A DNA stretch of 64,000 nucleotides from Corynebacterium uterequi (GCF_001021065.1 NZ_CP011546.1:620001-684000), one strand, 5' to 3'. Counted from the first letter of the stretch, positions 41,347-53,317 are shown. Translations and numbers: made by a program. The notes: generated by a model not told the origin, from the letters alone.

Positions 41347-41583
41347 ATGAGAGCGTTTCTTTTATTCCTTGGGTCCTGCGCAGCGGCCCTGTTCATCGTT
41401 CTGGTCCCGAGGTTGTTTGATTCGCCCAGTGGAGACGAAATTCTTCTAGCCCTCACGATCTCCATTGTGGCTACTGTGTTGCTATTGGTTGCGCGGGGGC
41501 TCGGGAGGAAGGATCGGTCCTTGCTTGAGCGAGACAAGCAAACCGAACAAGGGGGACAGACTCGCCTAGGGAAACAAAATTAG
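41347..41583 (+). CDS. 78-aa two-helix membrane protein, hypothetical
   Basis: Residues 2-22 (RAFLLFLGSCAAALFIVLV) and about 31-50 (ILLALTISIVATVLLLVARG) are strongly hydrophobic. A charged tail of about 28 residues rich in Lys, Arg, Asp and Gln follows. ATG 41347 is preceded by AAGGTGGTGG at a 6-nt spacing. It follows the 47-aa peptide gene by 14 nt, so the two form a likely operon. It may act as a membrane partner of the small peptide (receptor, exporter helper or immunity-type protein), but there is no homology evidence. Confidence 0.6.
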   Translation: MRAFLLFLGSCAAALFIVLVPRLFDSPSGDEILLALTISIVATVLLLVARGLGRKDRSLLERDKQTEQGGQTRLGKQN

Positions 41584-41987
41584 GGAATGCTGTCAAAAAC
41601 CCGACTTATGGTTTTTCACTATCGGGTGCACGTCTGGAGCGTCGCTTCCCTTAGATATTCCCCCAGGGTGTTATATTTCTCCCGGATTTTGAAAGCGTGG
41701 GCGCTGGTGTCTGGGGCAGTATAGCTACGGCGGTTAGCGATGCGTCGTGCAGCGCCTCACATTGAGTTTGGCGAAAAGTCGGCGGTCTCCTGGGAAAATG
41801 CCGTGATTATACTTCTCGAAATCCAGCGGTTAACCGCCATCGAGAGTGGAGCCCATGGGAGTGTTCTTGCCCGGGTGCGATCGCTCCCTAGGCCGTACCA
41901 GTGCCTAGCTAGCTTGCTTGGAGAGCCCCAAGTGTCGAACCGGAAGACAGGGGGGCTCTTAAAACACAGCGCTCGGCCGCCAGAAGG
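41584..41987. other. Intergenic region between small-protein locus and rpf
   Basis: An A/T-rich stem AAAAACC (41595-41601) / GGTTTTT (41610-41616) just after the 78-aa gene may be a weak terminator. The rest holds an 83-codon frame (41740-41991) without ribosome-binding site or recognisable features, which I do not accept as a gene. Confidence 0.5.
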
Positions 41988-42836
<849 letters not shown>

Positions 42837-42908
42837 TCATAGCATCTTCCCAGAAAGTCGTGACACGTGTGAACGGCTGAGGCTTGTGGGGCCAAGGAGG
42901 TACCCGCG

Positions 42909-42983
42909 GTGTGGAGCACTGCAGCGAGCGTCGAAGCTCCGTGGGCGACGCTCGCTTTTGGACGGTGTTCGCTGATAAGATGA
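42909..42983 (+). CDS. Possible 24-aa leader peptide upstream of the cold-shock gene
   Basis: GTG 42909 is preceded by a full AAGGAGG (42894-42900) at an ideal 8-nt spacing, the strongest ribosome-binding site in the neighbourhood. The 24-codon frame ends at TGA 42981. An intrinsic terminator lies inside it. No family is recognisable. It may be an attenuator peptide or a chance frame. Confidence 0.3.
   Translation: MWSTAASVEAPWATLAFGRCSLIR
42924..42959 (+). terminator. Terminator-like hairpin upstream of the cold-shock gene
   Basis: GCGAGCGTCG (42924-42933) and CGACGCTCGC (42946-42955) form a perfect 10-bp stem with a 12-nt loop and TTTT. No annotated forward gene ends here, so it either terminates an unseen small transcript or attenuates read-through into the cold-shock gene. 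Confidence 0.7.
42973..42981 (+). promoter_or_regulatory. Extended -10 promoter of the cold-shock gene
   Basis: TGATAAGAT (TG-n-TAAGAT) is an extended -10 element 51 bp before the GTG at 43032 and just after the terminator hairpin. Confidence 0.45.
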
Positions 42984-43031
42984 ACTGTTCTCTACATGTG
43001 TTGAAGTACCTACAGGAAGTGGTGATTAAGC

Positions 43032-43415
43032 GTGCCCATCGGAAAGGTCAAGTGGTACGACCCTGCCAAGGGCTTCGGGTTCGTGTCCAACCCGGGCGAT
43101 GAGGACGTCTACGTAAATAAGGCCGTCCTGCCCAAGGGAGTGGAGGAGCTGGTCCAGGGCCAGCGCCTCGAGTTCGACTTCGCAGCCGGGCGCCGAGGCC
43201 CCCAGGCGCTGCGCGTTCGCGTGCTCGACACCCCGCGTCGTCGGCCCAGCAACCGTCGCAAGCCAGAGGAACTGTCCTCCATGCTCTCCGATGTCCTTAC
43301 CGTCATCGAAACCCAAGTGCAGCCGGCGCTGACCGCCGGGCGATACCCTGAGCGCAAAGAGGCCCGACAGGTGGCGGAGATCCTGCGCGCAGTGGCCAAG
43401 GAGCTCGACGTCTAA
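43032..43415 (+). CDS. Cold-shock protein, 127-aa corynebacterial type
   Basis: The first 67 residues form a cold-shock domain with the RNA-binding motif RNP1 KGFGFV and the RNP2 region DVYVNKAVL, in which the usual aromatic/His cluster is altered. A basic linker (TPRRRPSNRRKP) leads to a C-terminal helical extension of about 50 residues. This is typical of the larger cold-shock proteins of corynebacteria and mycobacteria (CspB-like). It would bind single-stranded RNA or DNA and act as an RNA chaperone. It is convergent with the DUF2771 gene, overlapping it by 4 nt. Confidence 0.9.
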   Translation: MPIGKVKWYDPAKGFGFVSNPGDEDVYVNKAVLPKGVEELVQGQRLEFDFAAGRRGPQALRVRVLDTPRRRPSNRRKPEELSSMLSDVLTVIETQVQPALTAGRYPERKEARQVAEILRAVAKELDV

Positions 43416-43957
43416 CCGGCCGCCTGCGCGTGCTGGGTCGCCACCGACCACACCGTCGTGACTGGTGTTTCCTCCCCATCCGCGTCCTGGCCGATAAGAA
43501 CCGACTGGATTTCCACCACCACTAGCCGTCCCGGCTGCTCACCCGCCTGCAACGGGGACTTGGCAGCGACGACGCTGAGGCTGCGGGCGTCATTGGGGCC
43601 GTGGTGGATTTCGTCATTAAACGCCGGGTTGTCGTAGATAACCACCGCCGACCAGTCGTGGTCGTAGACGTGCTCGGGGAGGTCGATGGTGACCGTGTCC
43701 TCGGGTCCGACTTCTATGACGGCCGGTGTCGTTTCTACCGGCAGCACTCCCGGGGTGGCGAGCAAATAGGGCCGCACCTCGTGGCCGTCGCCATCACCGA
43801 CGGATACCGTCACCACGGTGTCCTCAGGTAGCGGATCGGGGCGCTGCCGCAGCCACCACTGGCCTAGGACCACCGCGGCGACCACGAGGGTTGCGACGAT
43901 GACCAGGGTCAGCAACTGAAGCAGGGACTTCTTCTTCGCCTCATTCCGGGTCGCCAT
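43412..43957 (-). CDS. DUF2771-like membrane-anchored protein
   Basis: A 181-aa protein with a basic N-terminus, one transmembrane segment (about residues 14-35, LLTLVIVATLVVAAVVLG) and an exported domain with several short beta strands, including HVYDHDWSAVVIYDN. This corresponds to the DUF2771 family of mycolata. No Shine-Dalgarno is present; TACACT (reverse strand, 43966-43971) is 8 nt upstream, so the mRNA is probably leaderless. Role unknown. Confidence 0.7.
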   Translation of the reverse strand: MATRNEAKKKSLLQLLTLVIVATLVVAAVVLGQWWLRQRPDPLPEDTVVTVSVGDGDGHEVRPYLLATPGVLPVETTPAVIEVGPEDTVTIDLPEHVYDHDWSAVVIYDNPAFNDEIHHGPNDARSLSVVAAKSPLQAGEQPGRLVVVEIQSVLIGQDADGEETPVTTVWSVATQHAQAAG

Positions 43958-43983
43958 AAGGCCTCAGTGTACTGTCCGGGTAT

Positions 43984-44832
43984 TTAAGCCTCGACGAAGC
44001 GCACCTCAAACATCATCGGCCACCACTTGCCCGCGAGCAGGAAGCGGTCCGGTCCGACAGCGGCGATGCCATTGAGCACGGCGTCGACGTGATCCGGCGT
44101 GGCCGGGTGAGCGTGGGCGCGGGCGGTGAGCTCGGAGGCGTCGATGACCGCCTCCACGTTTCCCGAGGCGCGATCAATACGTAAGATCTCCGAAGTGAGA
44201 AACACGTTGGCATAGACGTCGTCGCCCACGCACTCTAACTCGTTGAGCCCGGTGACAGGCGCGCCTGCGAGCCGCACCGCCACCTCATCGCGAACGGCGA
44301 AAGTCTCCGGGTCACGCACCTGCAAGGTATCGGTTCCGTCGGACATGACCAACTCGGCAGCGGTGGAACCGGGAGCGCCCCGCGAACACAATCCCCACCC
44401 CTCGCCGTCGTAGCGGGCGCTGCCCACCACATCCAAGGAGCGTGCATCCCGGCCCAACGCGGTGCCCGACCGCCACGTCAGCTGCCAGATGGTGTCCCCG
44501 TGGCGGGTCAGTCCCTCGCCGAAGAAGCGCGACGGCAGCGGCTGCGCGTCGAGCACCTCGCCGCCCACCGTGCGCCGGTAGATCTCGGAGCTGCCGTACT
44601 GCCCGGTGCCCACGAGCACGGTGCCGTCAGGTCCCATCTCCAGGCCCTGGGTGAAGGAACCAGGATCGAAGGGGTACTCAGCGAGGACGTCGACGCGCAA
44701 GCGTTCCGGCTGGGCCGGTTGGACCGGCCGCGGTGTCGGATGGCAGCCGACGAGGCACGTCGCCGACGCCATCACCGCCACCACGAGGCTGCCCACGTGG
44801 CTGCGGGTGCGGACTGACGATAGGAGGGGCAT
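43984..44832 (-). CDS. Glutaminyl-peptide cyclotransferase, lipoprotein
   Basis: A 282-aa protein with a lipoprotein signal; the lipobox LVGC places the lipidated Cys at residue 30. The mature part is a five-bladed beta-propeller of the plant/bacterial glutamine cyclotransferase family. It has FTQGLEMGPDG near the start of the domain, LTWRSGTAL, YDGEGWGLC, and the late motif LNGIA. The enzyme converts N-terminal Gln to pyroglutamate in exported proteins. The start has CACAAT (reverse, 44841-44846) 8 nt upstream. It is divergent from the DUF3027 gene. Confidence 0.88.
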   Translation of the reverse strand: MPLLSSVRTRSHVGSLVVAVMASATCLVGCHPTPRPVQPAQPERLRVDVLAEYPFDPGSFTQGLEMGPDGTVLVGTGQYGSSEIYRRTVGGEVLDAQPLPSRFFGEGLTRHGDTIWQLTWRSGTALGRDARSLDVVGSARYDGEGWGLCSRGAPGSTAAELVMSDGTDTLQVRDPETFAVRDEVAVRLAGAPVTGLNELECVGDDVYANVFLTSEILRIDRASGNVEAVIDASELTARAHAHPATPDHVDAVLNGIAAVGPDRFLLAGKWWPMMFEVRFVEA

Positions 44833-44871
44833 AGTGCTTCATTGTGCCGGAGATGGCCCATAATAAGTGAC

Positions 44872-45600
44872 GTGACCCGATCAAGAAGACGACGCCAATC
44901 CAATCCGGTGCTCAGCGCTCGGGCCGTCGACGTCGCGCGGGAAGCCCTGGAAGATCTGGGGGAAGGCGGGGTAGGCGAGCACATCGCGGTGGCCGCCATC
45001 GGGCGAAACGTCGCCACCCACCGCTTCGTCGCCGAGGTACCCGGCTACCCCGGATGGGAATGGAACGCGGTGGTGGCCTGCGCCTCAGGATCGTCCCGCG
45101 TCACCATCAATGAGCTCGCGTTGCTGCCCGCACCCGACGGGGCGGCTCTCAAGGCTCCCCAGTGGGTGCCGTATAGCCAGCGCCTGCGGCCCGGCGACCT
45201 GGGCCCTGGCGACCTCATGCCGCCGGCGCCGGATGATCCGCGCCTTACCGACGCTGCGGACGCTGAGGAGGCCGTCGTCGTCGACGCTCCCGCGCCGCGC
45301 ACAACGTTTCTCACCCGGTCAGGGTTGCGCGACGCTGCTCAGCGGTGGCGGACCGGCGACTACGGTCCCACCAGCGAGTTCGCCGAAAAAGCGGCGCTGA
45401 GTTGCCGGAGCTGCGCCTTCTACCTGCCGGCGGGGCAGCCGCTAGGCAATCAGTTCGGGGTGTGCGCCAACGAGTATGCTGCCGACGGCCACTTGGTGCA
45501 CGCCGCCTACGGTTGCGGGGCGCACTCGGAGACGGTCGTCGCCGAGGAGGGAGCCAAGCCCACTGGAACCGCGTTCGACGACGAACGCCCGATCTTCTAG
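44872..45600 (+). CDS. DUF3027 family protein
   Basis: A 242-aa cytosolic protein with the actinobacterial DUF3027 pattern. The core is EVPGYPGWEWNAVVACASG, then WVPYSQRLRPGDLGPGDLMP. A C-terminal part has a CRSC pair, FGVCANEYAADG and a further YGCGAHSE, suggesting a metal site of four Cys plus His. The frame is open from 44842, but GTG 44872 lies 7 nt after CATAAT (44859-44864), which fits a leaderless start. The gap to the divergent cyclotransferase gene is 39 bp. The biochemical role is not known. Confidence 0.82.
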   Translation: MTRSRRRRQSNPVLSARAVDVAREALEDLGEGGVGEHIAVAAIGRNVATHRFVAEVPGYPGWEWNAVVACASGSSRVTINELALLPAPDGAALKAPQWVPYSQRLRPGDLGPGDLMPPAPDDPRLTDAADAEEAVVVDAPAPRTTFLTRSGLRDAAQRWRTGDYGPTSEFAEKAALSCRSCAFYLPAGQPLGNQFGVCANEYAADGHLVHAAYGCGAHSETVVAEEGAKPTGTAFDDERPIF

Positions 45601-45609
45601 CCGACTGAG

Positions 45610-46335
45610 CTAGATCGCCTCACACTGCGCCACCGGCTCCGCCACCCGGGTCAGTTGAGCATTGAGCTCCTCGGCGCTGGGCACTGGTGACGCGGGAGGC
45701 ATGTGCGGAGCGGGCACGACGGTGCCGTACTCCAACCAGGAATCCACCCGGCGCACCCCCGACACGGGGCTCACCAACCACGTCTCGTTCGTGCGCAGCT
45801 GCGCCAGCGTGAAGCCGGTCGGGAGGTGGCGGATGGCGATCCCTTCCATCCGTAGCAGGTCCACCAGCTCGTCGAGGATGACCGACGGGGTGGTGTCCGG
45901 GTGGCTAGAAATCGCGATCGTGTCGCCGAGTACCACGACGAGTGCCGCGCCGAGGGCGCCGACGATGCCGCCGTCGTGGGCGTGCAGCAACCCTTCGTGG
46001 GCGCCGTCGGCGGTCACAACCTGCAGCTGCGTGGACAGCCACGACGCGTCAGCGCCTGGGATATTCGGGCGTTCCCTCTGGTCTTTGAGGGGATTGGCGC
46101 TGACAACCAGGCGGGGCGCTTGGGGCACGAGCGGCCGACGCGACACCGAGGCCTCGCCCGTGCGGGCTCGGATGATGGCGCGAACGTCGTCGGCCGCAAT
46201 GTCCTTCAGATCGCGCAAGAGCAGGTTCATGGTCTGGGTGCTGAGCTGGCCATGGTCACTGACTTGGCTGAGCAGGCGGCGCAGGCCCACTACACGGCCG
46301 TTGCGCACAGCAAACGACACGATGAGGTCATTCAT
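45610..46335 (-). CDS. Aminotransferase class IV-like protein lacking the catalytic lysine
   Basis: A 241-aa protein whose second half aligns by eye with fold-type IV PLP enzymes of the aminodeoxychorismate lyase group: GADASWLSTQLQVV, a strand-loop LLHAHDGGIVGALGAALVVV, then LAQLRTNETWLVSPVSGVRRV. In active enzymes the PLP lysine sits in a motif like V-K-G-A-D; here the sequence is N-I-P-G-A-D, with Pro93 at that position. The usual EG of the following loop is also lost. It is therefore probably not a PLP enzyme in the classical sense. It is convergent with DUF3027 (9-bp gap). Confidence 0.6.
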   Translation of the reverse strand: MNDLIVSFAVRNGRVVGLRRLLSQVSDHGQLSTQTMNLLLRDLKDIAADDVRAIIRARTGEASVSRRPLVPQAPRLVVSANPLKDQRERPNIPGADASWLSTQLQVVTADGAHEGLLHAHDGGIVGALGAALVVVLGDTIAISSHPDTTPSVILDELVDLLRMEGIAIRHLPTGFTLAQLRTNETWLVSPVSGVRRVDSWLEYGTVVPAPHMPPASPVPSAEELNAQLTRVAEPVAQCEAI

Positions 46336-46505
46336 GGAAAAACGATCCCGTCACATAGTCTGATGTCTTATCTCCGTCACCATCCTAGCCGGCTGGCGGG
46401 CACGACATTGCACAAGGATCTGTCACCTTGTTTTGTGGAAAGTCCCAGCGAGTGTCAAAGTCTAGGGGTCATCACTCACGTACTCAGCAAAGGGGACTGC
46501 CCCAC

Positions 46506-47933
46506 ATGACTACGGCTCTAGACCGATACTTCCATATCTCCGAGCGGGGATCCTCCATCGGCACGGAGATACGCGCCGGTGTGGTCACGTTCTTCGCGAT
46601 GGCCTACATCATCCTGCTCAACCCGCTAATCCTCGGCACCGGAGCGGACTCCGCAGGCACCACCCTCGGCGTCAGCCGAGTGGCCGCCGTCACCGCGTTC
46701 ACCGCCGGCATTCTCACCATCGCCTTCGGGCTTATCGCCAAGTACCCCTTCGGCATCGCGGCGGGCCTGGGCTTGAACACCTTGATCGCCGCCACCGCCG
46801 TCGCCGGTGAAGGCTTGACCTGGGAACAGGCCATGGGTCTGGTGGTCATCGAGGGCATCATCATCGTCCTGCTGGCCATCTCCGGATTCCGCACCCTGGT
46901 CTTTGAAGCCATCCCGCAGTCGATGAAGGCCGCCATGAGCGTCGGCATCGGCGCCTTCATCGCCATCATCGGCTTCGTCGGCGGCGGCTTCGTCACCCGC
47001 GTACCCGATGCCGCGGGCACCACCGTCCCGGTCAGCCTCGGCATCGGCGGCTCCATCGCTACGTGGCCGACCGTTGTGTTCATTGTCGGGCTGCTGCTGT
47101 GCGGCGTCCTCGTTGTCCGCAACGTGCCCGGCGGGCTGTTCATCGGCATCGTGACCGCCACCGTGCTGGCCCTTATCATTGAGGCCGTCCTGCACCTGGG
47201 TCCGGCCTCCGCGGACAACCCCGGCGGCTGGGGCATGGCTATCCCGGCCGCCCCCGATGGCTTCGGCACCATCCCGGACCTCTCGCTCATCGGCAATGTG
47301 GATCCCTTCGGCGCCTTCGTCCAGATCGGCGCAGTGTCTGCCTCCCTGCTCGTGTTCACCCTGCTGCTCGCTAACTTCTTCGACGCCATGGGGACCATGA
47401 CTGGCCTGGGCACCCAGGCAGGCCTGACCGATGAGACCGGGGTGCTGCCCGATATGAAGAAGGCGCTCATCGTCGAGGGCATCGGGGCCGTGGTCGGCGG
47501 CGCGGCGTCGGCGTCGTCGAACACCGTGTACGCGGACTCCGCGGCGGGCATTGGCGACGGTGCACGCACCGGCCTGGCCAACGTCACCACCGGCCTGCTG
47601 TTCATCGCGGCGATGTTCTTCACCCCGCTCTATGAGATCGTCCCTCTGGAGGCGGCCAGCCCCGTGCTCGTCATCGTCGGCGCCATGATGATGAGCGGCG
47701 TGAGGCAGATCGATTGGAGCAACTTCCACAACGCCCTGCCCGCCTTCCTCACCATCATGGTGATGCCCTTTACCTACTCGATTGCTAACGGCATCGGCGT
47801 CGGCTTCATCACCTTCACCCTCATGTACTTCGTCGCCGGCCGGGCGAAGGACATCCACTGGATCATGTGGGTGGTCTCCGCGCTGTTCGTGGTGTTCTTC
47901 GCCGCCGACCCGATCATGGCGGCCGTGGGCTAA
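46506..47933 (+). CDS. NCS2-family purine (guanine/hypoxanthine) permease
   Basis: A 475-aa polytopic permease of the AzgA/PbuG branch. The N-terminus RYFHISERGSSIGTEIRAGVVTFFAMAYII and GIAAGLGLNTLIAATAV (family Gly-x-Gly-x-Asn) are diagnostic. NFFDAMGTMTGLGTQAGLT and SASSNTVYADSAAGIGDGARTG match the transport motifs. ATG 46506 follows AAGGGG at about 11 nt. I find no purine riboswitch upstream; only a 6-bp hairpin ACAAGG/CCTTGT (46412-46431) with T residues. It overlaps the following methyltransferase gene by one base. Confidence 0.9.
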   Translation: MTTALDRYFHISERGSSIGTEIRAGVVTFFAMAYIILLNPLILGTGADSAGTTLGVSRVAAVTAFTAGILTIAFGLIAKYPFGIAAGLGLNTLIAATAVAGEGLTWEQAMGLVVIEGIIIVLLAISGFRTLVFEAIPQSMKAAMSVGIGAFIAIIGFVGGGFVTRVPDAAGTTVPVSLGIGGSIATWPTVVFIVGLLLCGVLVVRNVPGGLFIGIVTATVLALIIEAVLHLGPASADNPGGWGMAIPAAPDGFGTIPDLSLIGNVDPFGAFVQIGAVSASLLVFTLLLANFFDAMGTMTGLGTQAGLTDETGVLPDMKKALIVEGIGAVVGGAASASSNTVYADSAAGIGDGARTGLANVTTGLLFIAAMFFTPLYEIVPLEAASPVLVIVGAMMMSGVRQIDWSNFHNALPAFLTIMVMPFTYSIANGIGVGFITFTLMYFVAGRAKDIHWIMWVVSALFVVFFAADPIMAAVG

Positions 47934-48781
47934 TGCGCATCCGCATCACCGACGCCGCTGACCCGCGGCTCGACGACGTCCGTAATCTCAACGCCTCCGA
48001 CAACCGTCCCGACCTCCCCGGAGGCAAGGGCCTCGTCATTGCCGAAGGCCCGTTGGTCGTCTCCCGCCTCCTGGCGTCCCGCTTCCCGGTGCGCTGCCTG
48101 GTGGGCTTCAAAGCCAAGCTCGACGCCTTCGACGCCGAGTACGGCCTGCCCGAGTCGGTCCCCGTATTCGAAGTCACCCGTGACGTCCTCGCCGAGGTGG
48201 CCGGCTTCGACATGCACCGGGGCCTGCTGGCCGCCGCCGACCGCGTTGCAGAGCCCACCGTCGCCGACGTGGTGGCGGGGGCGCGGACCGTCGCGGTGCT
48301 CGAAGGCGTGGGCGATCATGAGAACATCGGCGCGCTGTTTCGCAACGCCGCCGGACTCGGCGTCGACGCGGTGCTCTTCGGAGTAGGCTGCGCAGATCCG
48401 CTCTACCGCCGCAGCGTGCGAGTGTCCATGGGACACGTCCTGCGCCTGCCCTTCGCCCACTTCGGCGGCACCTTCACCACGTGGCAGAGAGAACTCGACA
48501 CCCTCCGCGACGCCGGCTTCCGGCTGGTCTCCATGACCCCCTCGGGCACGACGCCGCTGCGTCAGGCCCTCGCCGACGACGCAGGCCGCCCAGTGGACAA
48601 GGTGGCTTTCCTCGTGGGTGCCGAGGGTCCGGGCTTAACCGAGCACGCCATGCGCGCCACCGACGTCCGCGCCGCCATCCCCATGGCGGCGAACACGGAT
48701 TCGCTCAACGTGGCCACCGCCGCCGCGATCGCCTTCTACGAGCGAACCGCTAGCGCAGGAAGTTCCGCGCCAACTGCTTAG
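47933..48781 (+). CDS. TrmH/SpoU-family RNA 2'-O-methyltransferase
   Basis: A 282-aa protein with an N-terminal substrate-binding domain and a SPOUT catalytic domain. Motif 1 is NIGALFRNAAGLGVDAVLF, motif 2 LVGAEGPGL, and motif 3 IPMAANTDSLNVATAAAIAFYE with the knot Asn. It methylates ribose in tRNA or rRNA; the exact target cannot be told. Its start overlaps the permease stop (TAATG), so it is translationally coupled. The 3' end overlaps the convergent DUF6928-like gene by 32 bp. Confidence 0.9.
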   Translation: MRIRITDAADPRLDDVRNLNASDNRPDLPGGKGLVIAEGPLVVSRLLASRFPVRCLVGFKAKLDAFDAEYGLPESVPVFEVTRDVLAEVAGFDMHRGLLAAADRVAEPTVADVVAGARTVAVLEGVGDHENIGALFRNAAGLGVDAVLFGVGCADPLYRRSVRVSMGHVLRLPFAHFGGTFTTWQRELDTLRDAGFRLVSMTPSGTTPLRQALADDAGRPVDKVAFLVGAEGPGLTEHAMRATDVRAAIPMAANTDSLNVATAAAIAFYERTASAGSSAPTA

Positions 48782-49595
48782 CCCGCGACGCTGCCGCTAG
48801 CCCGAGCCGCTTAGCGGTCCGGGCCGCCTGCTGGGCGGGCGCCGGCAGACCGGTCGCATCGTGGCCCCGCCCGGCGGCGTCGCCCTCGCGGGAATAGTCA
48901 TCGTAGGAATCGTTGTCCTGGTTTCGCGGAGCCATGAGCCGGGCCAGCGGGTTTGCCCGCTGCGGCGCCATGATTTTGGGCTCCGGGCGGCCGTCGACGG
49001 CGTAGCCGACCACCTGAAGATCCGGGCCCGACGGCGCGATGTCCACCCCTAGCCATTCCCGCTCGGCGGCCCGCGCCAGATCGACCGGCTCAAAGGGCAG
49101 GGCGATACCGCCGAGCTGCTCGTGGAGTTCGCCTGCCCAATAGGGGGCTTCGAAGGCGTTCGGCAGGCCGTGATCCTCCACCACGTGGGTGCGGGTACCG
49201 CTAAACGCCCGCCGCAGCTCACCGCCGGAGAAGTGCGCGAAGCCCCCAAATCCGGTGTCCTCGTTCATCGCAATGAGGTACACGTCGCGCGCCGGGAGAG
49301 AGTCAAGCAGCTGGCGGTTAAAGTCCGACAGGAACGTAATGTCCTCGCGCCACGTCTCGACGACGGTCACCCCCGGGTAACCGGCAATGTAGAACTCCCC
49401 GGCGGCAGGAGGAACGGAGCGGTTGAGCGGGAACTGCCCGATCGGGGTGATAGGCCAGGCCGGGTTGAGCTGGGATAAGTACTTGCGTCCGAAGCCGCGA
49501 TCAGCCTTCGGCTCCTGGCTGAGCACCTCGCCCGGAGCGTCCACGGTCACAAACCACAGGGTCAGGGCAGCCGACGTCGTCTCCACCGCTTTCAC
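48750..49595 (-). CDS. DUF6928-like protein
   Basis: A 281-aa protein. The first part, TLWFVTVDAPGEVL and GEFYIAGYPGVTVVETW, matches actinobacterial proteins grouped as DUF6928. A later element is LPFEPVDLARAAEREWLGVD. The last 80 residues are low-complexity and basic (Ala/Arg/Gln-rich). AAGGAG lies close to GTG 49595 (3 nt); the GTG at codon 4 is a possible alternative. It is 21 nt downstream of sepH on the same strand. Function unknown. Confidence 0.65.
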   Translation of the reverse strand: MKAVETTSAALTLWFVTVDAPGEVLSQEPKADRGFGRKYLSQLNPAWPITPIGQFPLNRSVPPAAGEFYIAGYPGVTVVETWREDITFLSDFNRQLLDSLPARDVYLIAMNEDTGFGGFAHFSGGELRRAFSGTRTHVVEDHGLPNAFEAPYWAGELHEQLGGIALPFEPVDLARAAEREWLGVDIAPSGPDLQVVGYAVDGRPEPKIMAPQRANPLARLMAPRNQDNDSYDDYSREGDAAGRGHDATGLPAPAQQAARTAKRLGLAAASRAKQLARNFLR

Positions 49596-49616
49596 ACTCT
49601 CCTTAGGGTCATTGTT

Positions 49617-50477
49617 TTATCGATGGGGTCTTTTCGCGTTTGAGCGCACGCCGAGCAGAACGTCCTCCCAGCGCGGTGTCGTCGACTTGCGGGTTCGCCC
49701 GCCACCCCGGGACGACGGCGCGGTCGGCTCCGGGGTGGTGGCCAGCTCTTCCCCGTCGAGCTCGCCGTCGTGGGCGGAGCTGGGCTGGTCCTTCGCGCCG
49801 GGATCGCTGTTGGCTTTGGCGGGCATGGGCTCGTCGTAGCGCACGCCCCGGCCGATCGAGGTCAACGAGCGCACGGGTTGGACGAAATCCGGGTCGATGA
49901 GGTCCGCCGCGACGGCGTTGCGGGCGTGGGCGTGCATCCCGGTGCCGCTGCGCTCCAGGGTCCAGGACGCTTCGTTGTCGCTCAGGCCGGCGTGCCAGGA
50001 CACCGTCACCACCCAGGGGCCTTGGGGTTGTTTCGTCGCGGTCCAGGTGGCGCTATGAAACGGCAGCCCCCGGGCCCCGAAGGCGGTGGCGAGGGTCTCG
50101 GACAGGGTGAGCGTGGCCGGCACGTCTCCGCGGACGGGGTGTGAGGCCTTGGCCAATTCGGCCATCTGCTTGCGTTCCAGCAGCACCGGATGGGCGTAGT
50201 TGGCGATCCGGGCCGGTGCGACCCCCATAGATTCGGCGAGTTCCTCCGCGGAGGCGCCGGCGCGGATGCGGGCCTGAATGTCGCGGGGTCGCAGCGGCAG
50301 CGTGGAGGAACTCCCCGTCGGCGCGGACGACGACGCGGCGCCGGGTTCGTTGAAAACGCGGCGCAGCGCGGCGCGAACCTCGTCGCTAATGGTGAGAGAA
50401 AAACGTTCGCCGGCGTCGTCGGTGAAGACCAGGCAGGAGGCAGTGGAGTCTTCGGCGTTGAGTTGGACGTCCCTCAT
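49617..50477 (-). CDS. sepH: Septation protein SepH
   Basis: A 286-aa protein of the former DUF3071 family. The N-terminal domain starts MRDVQLNAEDSTASCLVF, and a helix-turn-helix-like segment follows: LRPRDIQARIRAGASAEELAESMGV. In Streptomyces this family stimulates FtsZ assembly at division. The C-terminal 90 residues are a disordered Ser/Glu/Arg-rich tail. GGGAAGG lies 8-9 nt before the ATG. The serC gene upstream on the same strand conserves the mycobacterial order. Confidence 0.85.
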   Translation of the reverse strand: MRDVQLNAEDSTASCLVFTDDAGERFSLTISDEVRAALRRVFNEPGAASSSAPTGSSSTLPLRPRDIQARIRAGASAEELAESMGVAPARIANYAHPVLLERKQMAELAKASHPVRGDVPATLTLSETLATAFGARGLPFHSATWTATKQPQGPWVVTVSWHAGLSDNEASWTLERSGTGMHAHARNAVAADLIDPDFVQPVRSLTSIGRGVRYDEPMPAKANSDPGAKDQPSSAHDGELDGEELATTPEPTAPSSRGGGRTRKSTTPRWEDVLLGVRSNAKRPHR

Positions 50478-50571
50478 GCGCGCTGCCTTCCCTGGCCGTG
50501 TCTTGTGTGCTCGTTCTCACAGTCTAATGGACGTGAGGCCTCCCGCGGTTGAGGTGCCGCGGGAGAGGTGG

Positions 50572-53270
<2,699 letters not shown>

Positions 53271-53317
53271 CCTCAGTCAGCGCGTCAGCCGCCTTAGAGG
53301 AATTCTGAGCAACCTTC

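Noticed and set aside
46340..46505. Purine riboswitch before the purine permease
   Set aside because: The three-way junction core and loop-loop residues are not present; only a 6-bp hairpin is seen.
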